From a virus: a DNA stretch of 23,071 nt. The position numbers and the translations under genes are program-made. The stretch spans positions 1 to 23,071 of IMG/VR virus record IMGVR_UViG_3300037246_001792, one strand, 5' to 3'. The notes below the pieces were generated by a model. That model had not been told where the DNA came from, ran no database searches, and worked only from the letters and a program-made list of their open reading frames with translations. How positions within the stretch are numbered: the first letter of the stretch is position 1; each line of letters begins with the position of its first letter. Below are positions 12,857-21,400 of this stretch, one piece after another.

Positions 12857-14059
12857 TCAAAAACAAAAACAGAAACTAAGCCTGAGATGACTAAAGAAGT
12901 CAAATCAGAAGGTGGAGATATGAAAATGAAATCAAAACCTAAAATGAAAAAATTTGCTACAGATGAGGTAACTAAAGTAGATTTAACTAAAGACCCCAAT
13001 GTAAAATTGGAAGAGCCTATCAAAGTAGATTTAACTAAAAAACAAGAAGACGATGCCATTCAAATCGGAGAAACAAAGACGGTGGATGTGGAAGAACGAA
13101 CCGGAGATGGCGAAAAGGTGGACGCTGGAGGAGACACAACCACTGAAGAGTCCAGCTCGCCTATTGAAGAAATTCAAGAGGTCGCCGGGGAGTCGGTGCA
13201 AAATAAAGTAATAGATGAGGTTTCAGATCCTAATGCTAAACTACCTGAAAATATTGAAAAACTAGTTAACTTCATGGAAGAAACTGGAGGTACAGTAGAG
13301 GATTATGTAAGATTAAATGCTGATTATTCTAATGTAGATGAAGAAAAGCTATTAAAAGAATACTATACAAAAACTAAACCACATTTAAATGATGAAGAAA
13401 TTACTTTTGTAATGGAAGAAAATTTCTCATTCGACACAGATATTGACGAAGAGCGAGACGTCAAAAGAAAAAAACTCGCTAAAAAAGAAGCAGTTGTAGA
13501 AGCCAAAACCTTTTTGGAAGATTTAAAAACTAAGTATTACGATGAGATCAAGTTGAGACCAGGTATAACTCAGGATCAACAAAAAGCAACGGAATTCTTC
13601 AATCGCTACAATAATGAACAGGAATTAGCTGAGCAAAAGCATGAAAAATTCCTTAACAACACTAAACAACTTTTTTCTGATGAATTCAAAGGTTTTGATT
13701 TCGAAGTTGGTGAAAAGAAATTTAGATATGGTGTTAAGGATCCCAATGCAGTTGCAGAAAATCAATCTAATCTAAACAACTTCGTCGAGAGGTTCTTGGA
13801 TAAAGAAGGTTATGTTAAAGATACGAGAGGTTATCATAAAGCTATGTATGCTGCACAAAATATAGACAAAATAGTAAATCATTTTTATGAACAAGGTAAA
13901 TCTGATGGGATTAAAACAGTTGTAGATGGTTCTAAGAACCCTACTGCTGCTACTCGCCAAACAGCGGGTGATATTAATCTTGGTGGATTTAAAGTTCGTG
14001 CTATAGACGGTGTAGATAGTTCAAGATTAAAAATCAAACGAAGTAAATTTAACAATTAA
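12854..14059 (+). CDS. Scaffolding-type protein (401 aa)
   Basis: Lies between the portal and capsid genes, the usual place of a capsid scaffold or head-assembly protein. It is highly charged and helix-rich, with no catalytic motif. Residues 1-115 are low-complexity and acidic/Lys-rich, with a repeated KVDLTK unit (VTKVDLTKDPNVKLEEP then IKVDLTK). A central helical region (about 120-290) includes ERDVKRKKLAKKEAVVEAKTFLEDLK. The C-terminal part, with NQSNLNNFVERFLDKEGYVKD and KAMYAAQNIDKIVNHFYEQGKSDGI, ends in a basic RLKIKRSKFNN tail, typical of scaffolds that bind capsid protein. The DNA for residues about 76-116 is unusually GC-rich (see the findings). I cannot see a protease domain. Scaffold assignment is from position and composition. 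Confidence 0.68.
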   Translation: MSKTKTETKPEMTKEVKSEGGDMKMKSKPKMKKFATDEVTKVDLTKDPNVKLEEPIKVDLTKKQEDDAIQIGETKTVDVEERTGDGEKVDAGGDTTTEESSSPIEEIQEVAGESVQNKVIDEVSDPNAKLPENIEKLVNFMEETGGTVEDYVRLNADYSNVDEEKLLKEYYTKTKPHLNDEEITFVMEENFSFDTDIDEERDVKRKKLAKKEAVVEAKTFLEDLKTKYYDEIKLRPGITQDQQKATEFFNRYNNEQELAEQKHEKFLNNTKQLFSDEFKGFDFEVGEKKFRYGVKDPNAVAENQSNLNNFVERFLDKEGYVKDTRGYHKAMYAAQNIDKIVNHFYEQGKSDGIKTVVDGSKNPTAATRQTAGDINLGGFKVRAIDGVDSSRLKIKRSKFNN

Positions 14060-14070
14060 AATTAATAATT

Positions 14071-15555
14071 ATGGGTGTATTAAGTCCTCAGTTTGGGAGT
14101 CTTATTCCATCACAAACAATGCAAGCTTTAGAAGGAAACTATCTAAACTTTGCTACAGGTGGTGCGAATGATTTCGCTCAACAATATCTACCGGAAATTT
14201 ATGAAGCAGAGGTAGAGCGTTATGGAAACAGAACGTTAGGTGGCTTCTTAAGAATGGTTGGCGCTGAAATGCCAATGATGTCAGATCAAGTTGTTTGGTC
14301 TGAACAAAACAGATTACACATCGCTTATGATGGCGTAAGCTGTACTGCTGCAGGTTCGCAGTTAACTATTAACAATGGTACTAACGTACTAATGCCGAAC
14401 ATGACAGTAGTAATTATGGATCCAAACGATCCTTCATTTACAGTAAAAGCTATTGTAGATAATTCAGGTGCAATTGATCCAGTTGGTATGGGTGCTGCTA
14501 ATTTAGTAGACGTTATACCTTATACTCAAGCAAATGCAAATCCAGGGCTAGCTAAAACTAACCTTAAAGTATTTGTATACGGTTCTGAGTTTGGAAAAGG
14601 ATCTACGGGTCCTGCTACAGCAGCTACAAGTGCTGGTGGAGATCCTTGGTCTATTCAACCTTCTTTCTCAACATTTAGTAACAAACCAATTATAGTAAGA
14701 GACAGATACGCAGTAAGTGGATCTGACGCTTCTCAAATTGGTTGGGTAGAAGTTGCGACAGAAGATGGTGCTAGTGGTTATCTATGGTATTTAAAAGCTG
14801 AAGGTGAAACTAGATTAAGATTCGAAGATTATTTAGAAATAGCAATGGTTGAAGGTGAACTAGCTAATTTAGCTCAGGTTGCTGCAATCGTAGCGGCTGT
14901 TCCTTCTTTTGCTGGTGCTGGCGCAACTGCTGGTTCTATTGGTACTGAAGGTTTATTTGCTGCTATTAATAATGGTGGTAATGTACTTTCTGGCTATGCT
15001 GGAGGGTTACAAGACTTTGACCAAGTTCTAGAAAATCTAGATACTCAAGGAGCTATTGAAGAAAATATGCTTTTCTTAGACAGAAAAACTGAGTTATTAT
15101 TTGATAACATGTTAGCGACACAAAACTCTTATGGAGCTGGAGGTACATCTTATGGTGTATTTGAAAACTCTGAAGATATGGCGCTTAACTTAGGTTTCTC
15201 TGGATTTAGAAGAGGTTCATATGACTTCTATAAAACTTCTTGGAAATACTTAAACGACGCTTCTACAAGAGGTGGTTCTTCTAACTTTGTTAACGGTGAC
15301 AACATCGATGGTGTATTAGTACCAGCTGGTACTTCTTCAGTATACGATCAGTTACTAGGAACAAACATTAGACGACCATTCTTGCATGTAAGATATAGAG
15401 CTTCTCAAGCAGATGATAGAAGAATGAAATCATGGTTAACAGGTTCTGTTGGCGGTGCTGCTACTTCTAATTTAGATGCTATGGAGGTAAATTTCTTATC
15501 AGAAAGATGTCTTTGTACTCAAGCTAGAAATAATTTCGTATTATTTACAGCTTAA
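14071..15555 (+). CDS. Major capsid protein
   Basis: A 494-aa protein following scaffold, with strong codon bias and a dedicated terminator, as expected of the most abundant virion protein (HK97 fold in related phages). It begins GVLSPQFGSLIPSQTMQALEGNYLNFATGGANDF (residues 2-35), with an N-terminal arm, then YLPEIYEAEVERYGNRTLGGFLRMVGAEMPMMSDQVVWSEQNRLHIAY (about 40-88), the pattern I recall from Bacteroidota and crAss-like phage capsid proteins. The middle has beta-rich insertions; the C terminus has a long RRPFLHVRYRASQADDRRMKSWLTGS helix/strand region and ends in ERCLCTQARNNFVLFTA. It is likely a substrate of the phage chaperonins, by analogy with other phages that carry GroEL or GroES homologues. 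Confidence 0.85.
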   Translation: MGVLSPQFGSLIPSQTMQALEGNYLNFATGGANDFAQQYLPEIYEAEVERYGNRTLGGFLRMVGAEMPMMSDQVVWSEQNRLHIAYDGVSCTAAGSQLTINNGTNVLMPNMTVVIMDPNDPSFTVKAIVDNSGAIDPVGMGAANLVDVIPYTQANANPGLAKTNLKVFVYGSEFGKGSTGPATAATSAGGDPWSIQPSFSTFSNKPIIVRDRYAVSGSDASQIGWVEVATEDGASGYLWYLKAEGETRLRFEDYLEIAMVEGELANLAQVAAIVAAVPSFAGAGATAGSIGTEGLFAAINNGGNVLSGYAGGLQDFDQVLENLDTQGAIEENMLFLDRKTELLFDNMLATQNSYGAGGTSYGVFENSEDMALNLGFSGFRRGSYDFYKTSWKYLNDASTRGGSSNFVNGDNIDGVLVPAGTSSVYDQLLGTNIRRPFLHVRYRASQADDRRMKSWLTGSVGGAATSNLDAMEVNFLSERCLCTQARNNFVLFTA

Positions 15556-15564
15556 TTTTTTTAT

Positions 15565-15595
15565 AAGGTAAGGGCACTTCGGTGCCCAATACCTT
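15565..15595 (+). terminator. Hairpin terminator after major capsid gene
   Basis: GGGCAC-TTCG-GTGCCC (15572-15587) is a perfect six-bp stem closed by a UUCG tetraloop, the most stable tetraloop class. It is extended, after a small internal loop, by AAGGT (15565-15569) pairing ACCTT (15591-15595). It starts ten bases after the capsid stop. The following bases are A/T-rich but hold only a weak U run, so it may act as a partial terminator or as an mRNA 3'-end protector. Both roles would raise capsid expression. Confidence 0.8.
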
Positions 15596-15608
15596 TAATT
15601 ATTTAATT

Positions 15609-15621
15609 ATATTATATTATG
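15609..15621 (+). promoter_or_regulatory. A/T-only translation leader (copy 2)
   Basis: Exact second copy of the ATATTATATTATG leader found before the scaffold gene, again ending on a start codon. It lies just downstream of the capsid terminator hairpin, so it could also overlap a restart promoter, though no -7 TAnnTTTG box is visible. Confidence 0.4.
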
Positions 15622-16443
15622 GAAACAGAAAAACAAGAAGTTGTAGTGGAAAAACCAGTTAAGGTTAAAACTCCACCACAACCCAAAAAACAATCACATC
15701 CAGAAGATGGATGGGAATTAAAAGATAGAAATTATTTTTTAACTGGAAATAAAGAACCTCTTACTTTCACATTAAAATCAAGACATACAGAGAAATATCC
15801 TTTGTTATGGTTTGATCCTGTGAAAAAAGAGCAAAGAGCTTTAAGATATGCAACTAACCAATCTTCACCCTTTGTAGATGAACAAAAAGGTGAAGTAACA
15901 TTGAGACATATTATGTTTCAAGATGGTGGGTTACATGTTCCTCAAGAGCATCAGGCTTTGCAAAAACTTTTATCTTTATATCATCCAGATTTAAATGGAA
16001 GATATGCAGAAGTTAAGAAAGTACAACAAGCTAAAGATGAACTAGCAGAAATGGAAATAGAAATTGAAGCTTTAAATGTTGCAAGAGCTATGGAAATTGA
16101 AATAGCTGAAGCTGTATTAAGAACAGAGGTTGGTTCTGCAATAAACGCATTAAGTTCTAAAGAAGTAAAAAGAGATTTAATTAGATTCGCTAAGAAAAAT
16201 CCTAGATTATTCTTGGATTTAGCTAAAGATGATAATGTTCAATTAAGAAACTTTGGAATTAAAGCAATTGAAGCAGGGTTAATAAATTTATCTAGTGATC
16301 AAAGATCATTTACGTTAGGTAAAAATAAACGTAAATTATTTAATGTTCCATTTGATGAAAACCCACATTCAGCACTTGCTGCGTGGTTTAAAACAGATGA
16401 TGGTGTAGAAATATACAGAGCAATAGATAAAAAACTATCTTAA
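15619..16443 (+). CDS. Head-associated protein between capsid and connector genes (274 aa)
   Basis: Begins with a charged, Pro/Lys-rich disordered tail (1-30). A beta domain follows (about 31-110), with NYFLTGNKEPLTFTLKSRHT, PLLWFDPVKKEQRALRYATNQSSPF and TLRHIMFQDGGLHVPQEHQ. Next comes LLSLYHPDLNGRY, a coiled coil at about 131-180 (VKKVQQAKDELAEMEIEIEALN...), and a helical, partly repeat-like C-terminal region (LIRFAKKNPRLFLDLAKDDN...LRNFGIKAIEAGLI). I recall proteins with a YATNQKSPF-type segment next to capsid genes in marine phages, without firm function. No enzymatic residues stand out. Its own leader and a strong 3' hairpin isolate it as a separate transcription or stability unit. A head-completion or minor capsid role is inferred. 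Confidence 0.65.
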   Translation: METEKQEVVVEKPVKVKTPPQPKKQSHPEDGWELKDRNYFLTGNKEPLTFTLKSRHTEKYPLLWFDPVKKEQRALRYATNQSSPFVDEQKGEVTLRHIMFQDGGLHVPQEHQALQKLLSLYHPDLNGRYAEVKKVQQAKDELAEMEIEIEALNVARAMEIEIAEAVLRTEVGSAINALSSKEVKRDLIRFAKKNPRLFLDLAKDDNVQLRNFGIKAIEAGLINLSSDQRSFTLGKNKRKLFNVPFDENPHSALAAWFKTDDGVEIYRAIDKKLS

Positions 16444-16452
16444 CATAAATAT

Positions 16453-16483
16453 TAATAAGGGCGGCAACACGCCGCCTTTATTA
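16453..16483 (+). terminator. Strong hairpin, terminator-like
   Basis: AATAAGGGCGGC (16454-16465) pairs with GCCGCCTTTATT (16471-16482) over 12 bp with a single G-U wobble, and one more T-A pair (16453/16483) can be added. The loop is AACAC. It lies ten bases after the stop of the 274-aa gene and 17 bases before the next ATG. A classic U tract is not present after the stem, so termination efficiency is uncertain. Confidence 0.82.
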
Positions 16484-16499
16484 TAAACACTATACTAGA

Positions 16500-17192
16500 A
16501 TGGCAATAAACGTAGATACTGTATACAAGACTGTTTTGTTAATCCTTAACCAACAGCAAAGAGGATATATGACCCCTGATGAATTCAATAAAGTTGCAAC
16601 CCAGGTTCAATTAAATATATTTGAAAAATATGAAGACGATTTAAATCAACAGTATCGTGTGCCGCAAAATGACACAGAATATGCAAATCGTATAAAAAAT
16701 ATTGAAGAGAATTTACAATTCTTTCAAAGAACAGGAGCTACAGCTTATGTAGGCCCACATTTTACTTTAACCCCTACTGATATATATAGATTAGGTACTG
16801 TTTTTTATGATAGTACTCAACTTACCCAGTATGCACAAAGAAACGAGATAACACAATTATTACTTTCCCCGTTAACTCAACCAACAACTGATTTTCCTAT
16901 ATATTTATATGAGAATGATACTTTATTTGTATATCCTACTACTATACAAACAGGTGTTACTATATCTTATTTAAAGAAACCTGTAGATGTGGTATGGGCT
17001 TATACTACAGGAAGTTTAGGACAATTTATATATGACACTATTACCTCGGTAGATTTTGAATTAAATGTATCAGAACAAACAAATGTAATAACACGAGTAT
17101 TAGCATATTCAGGAATTATTATTAATGATCCTACAATTATACAAACTGCTGCAGGGGAAATACAAAAAGAAGAACAAAACTCAAAACAATAA
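16500..17192 (+). CDS. Ring/connector-type protein (230 aa)
   Basis: A head-to-tail connector candidate, first gene of the tail module. N-terminal helical part: INVDTVYKTVLLILNQQQRGYMTPDEFNKVATQVQLNIFEKYEDDLN (about 3-49), a pattern I recall from ring or virion proteins in Bacteroidota phages. The middle strand LTPTDIYRLGTVFYD (90-104) leads into FPIYLYENDTLFVYPTTIQTGVTISYLKKPVDVVW (about 132-166), with the ISYLKKPxDVxW segment often seen in such connector proteins. The C-terminal part is helical/acidic and Gln/Lys-rich. Three bases separate it from the next gene. Function is by similarity of pattern and by position; the exact ring is not assigned. Confidence 0.68.
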   Translation: MAINVDTVYKTVLLILNQQQRGYMTPDEFNKVATQVQLNIFEKYEDDLNQQYRVPQNDTEYANRIKNIEENLQFFQRTGATAYVGPHFTLTPTDIYRLGTVFYDSTQLTQYAQRNEITQLLLSPLTQPTTDFPIYLYENDTLFVYPTTIQTGVTISYLKKPVDVVWAYTTGSLGQFIYDTITSVDFELNVSEQTNVITRVLAYSGIIINDPTIIQTAAGEIQKEEQNSKQ

Positions 17193-17195
17193 GAT

Positions 17196-18422
17196 ATGCC
17201 TAGACCAGATGGAGGATTAATCCAAGAAACTAATTTACAATATTACGCGGGTGCGCAGATTATATATACAGAAGTAGCATTAACTACTGATTATACTTTT
17301 AATTTTAATACTGCTTTATCGCTAGGGAGTACTTCGAGCTGGGCTATGACTGATCCTGATTTTACTTTAAATAATTTTAGAATATACACTAGTCCCACAG
17401 GTTTAGGAGACTGGAGTGAATATTTAACCACTTATACATTAACTGTTAATCAAGTTGGGGCAAAACAACAAAGTGTTATAGCATTAGGTAATGCACAAGC
17501 TATAGGTACATATGTTAAAGTACAATTAAAAGAAGACGCAGTAGCTAATAATTATGGTGGCTATGAATATATAAGTTTAAATGATATAGTAAATAATTTT
17601 ACTGTTGGATATGTAGGTCAAGATAAATTAATACCTAGAGTTAATAGAACAGATGTAATTTTTCATGCAAAAAGAGGTTTGCAAGAATTTAGTTATGATA
17701 CATTAAAAAGTATAAAATCTCAAGAATTAACCGTTCCCGATAATCTTTCAGTAATAATACCACAAGATTATGTTAATTATGTTAAATTATCTTGGGTAGA
17801 TGGTAATGGTGTTAAACATACAATATTTCCTACACAATTAACTAGTAGTCCTTATGAAGCTCCTCTTCAAGATAAATTTGGAGAAATTATTCAAGATAAT
17901 TTTGGAGATAATTTAGATGGCACTTCTTTAACTAACGAGAGATGGGAAGGTTTTAATACCTCTAATATTACTGGGGTTTGGCCTATAAATTCTATTAATA
18001 ATCCCACTATTTATATGTATGATTGGTGGGGAGAAGCTTATGGAATTGGAGGATATTGGGGACAAAGATATGGGGGTGATCCTGTTAATATGCAAATGAA
18101 TGGATGGTTTAATATAGATGAAAGAAGAGGAACATTTAATTTTTCTAGTGATTTAAAAGGCAAACTTATCATATTAGAATATGTATCAGATGGTTTGGCT
18201 TATGATTTAGATACTAAGGTCCCTAAACTAGCTGAAGAAGCAATGTACCAACACTTGCTTTATAGTATAATGTCTACTAGAAAAGATACAGCGGCTATAG
18301 CGCCACAATATAAAAGACAAAGATATGCTGCATTAAGAAATGCAAAAATAAGATTATCTAATATTAAACTAGATGAAATCGTACAAGTGATGCGTAACAA
18401 ATCTAAATGGATAAAACACTAA
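17196..18422 (+). CDS. Head-tail adaptor/ring protein (P22 gp4-like role), with N-terminal beta domain
   Basis: Two parts are visible. Residues 1-118 form a beta-rich domain (LQYYAGAQIIYTEVALTTDYTFNFNT, GTYVKVQLKED). Residues about 124-200 carry the adaptor pattern I recall from short-tailed Bacteroidota and marine phages: YISLNDIVNNFTVGYVGQDKLIPRVNRTDVIFHAKRGLQEFSYDTLKSIKSQEL, then VPDNLSVIIPQDYVNYVKLSWVD. In remembered relatives this core begins near the N terminus, so the first domain may be an added module. The C-terminal part includes a Gly/Trp/Tyr-rich segment (YDWWGEAYGIGGYWGQRYG) and an FNFSSDLKGKLIILEYVSDGLAYD region before a final helix that ends in a basic KSKWIKH. The next gene begins three bases after its stop. 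Confidence 0.72.
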   Translation: MPRPDGGLIQETNLQYYAGAQIIYTEVALTTDYTFNFNTALSLGSTSSWAMTDPDFTLNNFRIYTSPTGLGDWSEYLTTYTLTVNQVGAKQQSVIALGNAQAIGTYVKVQLKEDAVANNYGGYEYISLNDIVNNFTVGYVGQDKLIPRVNRTDVIFHAKRGLQEFSYDTLKSIKSQELTVPDNLSVIIPQDYVNYVKLSWVDGNGVKHTIFPTQLTSSPYEAPLQDKFGEIIQDNFGDNLDGTSLTNERWEGFNTSNITGVWPINSINNPTIYMYDWWGEAYGIGGYWGQRYGGDPVNMQMNGWFNIDERRGTFNFSSDLKGKLIILEYVSDGLAYDLDTKVPKLAEEAMYQHLLYSIMSTRKDTAAIAPQYKRQRYAALRNAKIRLSNIKLDEIVQVMRNKSKWIKH

Positions 18423-18425
18423 AGA

Positions 18426-21400
18426 ATGCCAGAAATTAAAAATACCTTTTTAAAAGGTAGAATGAATCAAGACATGGACTCTCGTATTCTTCCACAAGGA
18501 GAATATAGAGAAGCTATCAATTTATTGATTAGTAGGTCTGAAGGTTCTACTGTAGGTGAATTTGAAAATATATTAGGAAATTTACAAGTAGGTACGGTTT
18601 CAGCAACAAAACATGCGGTAGTCATAGGGCATACAGTAGATGAAACTAATAATAAGGTATATGTTTTTGCAACAACATTTAGTGATAGTGATTCTTCTTC
18701 AAGAGCGGGACTAACTGAAACATGTTTAATACTTGAATTTGATTTAAGCAACCCAGGATCTCCTACTACTTTAGTATCAGGATATTGGTTAAACTTTAAT
18801 CAAAAATTTCCTATACATGGAGTTAATTTAATAGAGGAATTGTTATTTTGGACTGATAATTTAAATCAGCCACGAAGAATAAATATAACTACTGCGGCTA
18901 ATAATCCTTCAGCTTATACTACAGAAGTTCAAATTTCTGTAGCTAAATATTATCCTTGGAATCCTCTTATTCCAATGGCACGAACTACGGGAATTATTGC
19001 TGCAACAACCACTGCTACTACTTTAGTTGTAAGTTATCCTTTACCTAGTGTAAGAGTTGGAGATATAGTAATGGATCATAATAAAGGACCAGGGATTACT
19101 GAGAGTGTTCCTAACTTAGTTAAAGTTACTAAAGTAAATTCTACTACATCTTTTGAAGTATCTCCTACTATAGGCTCAGTTTTAGCTAATGGATTTAAAG
19201 TAGATTTTAGTAGAACTACTATGGAAAATCATAGTGAACAATATATGTCTAATTATTCTCAACAAATTTTAGACAATACAGGACTTAAGCCTAGCACTGC
19301 TTTGAGTACTGTAGATTCTTATAATCCTGATGGTTGGCAATGGTTATCTTTACAAGCAGCTTCTGCCTATGGTATTTCTTATGGAGGAATTCCTAGAGTT
19401 GGGGATTTAGTTTCAAAAGTGGCAAACCCTACTGATATTCCTAGTAATTTAAGAGTTAAAGATGTAGTAATAAAAGTAGGTGCTACTACGACCGGAATCC
19501 AAAGTTGGCATGTTTATTTTGATCAAGATCCAACAGGTGGCTCTTATACTGGTTTTACTAATGGGGCTCCTGGAGATACAGTGACTTTTGGAGATAATCC
19601 TTTATATGATAGTGGTTATCCTGGTGATCCAGCATTTTTAGATGATAAATTTGTAAGATTTAGTTATAGATTTAAATTTAATGATAATGAATATTCTTTA
19701 ATGAGTCCATTTAGTCAGATAATGTTTATTCCAAAACAATATGGAGAGTTTGGATTAGGACAAATAGACCAAGATATTAATGGGCCTTATGAAACTAATA
19801 CTACATTTAATAATTATTATCAAGACGAAGAAGACGCATATACTAGTACAATATTACAATGGTTTGAAAATAATATAGATACTATAGGTTTAAAAATTCC
19901 CTTACCAAGTTCCTTAAGTGAACTTCAAAGTATTTATAATGTAAAAGCAGTTGAAGTTTTATATAAAGAATCAGATGCTTTATCCGTTAAGGTTTTGGAT
20001 AGTATTACAACAAATAGTATAATAGAAAGTGGCCCTGCGAGTTCTCTAAGTTTATATAATGCAGGAACTGGGTATAGCGCTGGTACAGAAGGAGTAACTA
20101 ATATTGGAAATATATATACAGGAACAACTAATACAGCGGCTAGTGGATTAACTATTACTATTACTGAAACTGGTGGTGTTATTGATGGAGGAACAATTGC
20201 TACATATGGTACAGAATATAAAGATGGAGATATTGTAAATGTAGATAATGGGGATAAAGGAAGATTTATAGTATATGTTGATTCTTCAGCTATATCATTA
20301 GTATCATATGATGACCCTACTAATGGGTTAATAGACCAGTATTACTGGGATTATGATTATAAATCTATTAAACCCTATAAAACTTTAACTGAAGGACAAA
20401 CTACTAGAGTTTATGATAAAGTTCCTGTAAAAGCTTTAGGGCAAGAACTTATTACTAATAGAGTAGTATATGGAAATATTGTAGAAAGAATGACTCCCCC
20501 TAAATCTATTGCTTATAGTGCGGGAACAAATAATAGAAATACTGTAGAAGATTTATATACACAATATCCTTATCATACTATCAAACAAAATAGAACCTAT
20601 CAAGTAGGATTTGTTTTAGCAGATTATTATGGAAGGCAATCAGATGTAATATTATCTTCTTATGATGATACGAAAGAAAAATTTGGATCTAGTGTATATT
20701 TACCTTATAATACATTAGGCGACAACACTAATACTCATGTACTCGATTGGATAGGTAAAGCTTTAACTGTTACATTAGATGAACAATTTGCAAATAGTCC
20801 CAATCCAGCTTTAGGCGAACCTGGTATATATAGAGAACAAGGATGGGTAAGTAGTGTGTTGGCTATTACAGATGCGGATGATGGTTATGTAACAGGGGTA
20901 ACATATAACACAACCGGTGGATCAGGTAGTGGTTGTACTGTAAGAGTAAATGCAATAGTAGGAGTCGGGGAAATTGCTGGGATTACTATTATGACCGCAG
21001 GATCTGGTTATGCCCAGGGGGATGAATTAACAGTTGACGGAGGTGATGGGTATGGAGATTTTACAGTAAATGTTGGCGAAGCAAATCCTTTAGGTTGGTA
21101 TACTTATAAAATAGTAGTTAAACAACAAGAGCAAGAATATTATAATGTTTATATACCTGGATTTATTAATGGTTTACCAATACAAGATAGGTTAAGTAAT
21201 GGTACTGGAGGATTAAAACCTAATGCTGCAGCTACTACTACTAACCCTACTATCCCTAAAACATATAGAAATAAATTAGCTTTAGGTACTTTAATAGGTG
21301 ATAATATAAACAAAGTTCCTAGAAATCTTAAGGAAGTTGGCCCTACTGATGAAGAATTTAATAGTGATGAGATTTTATATATTAGAGTTAATAATCCTGA

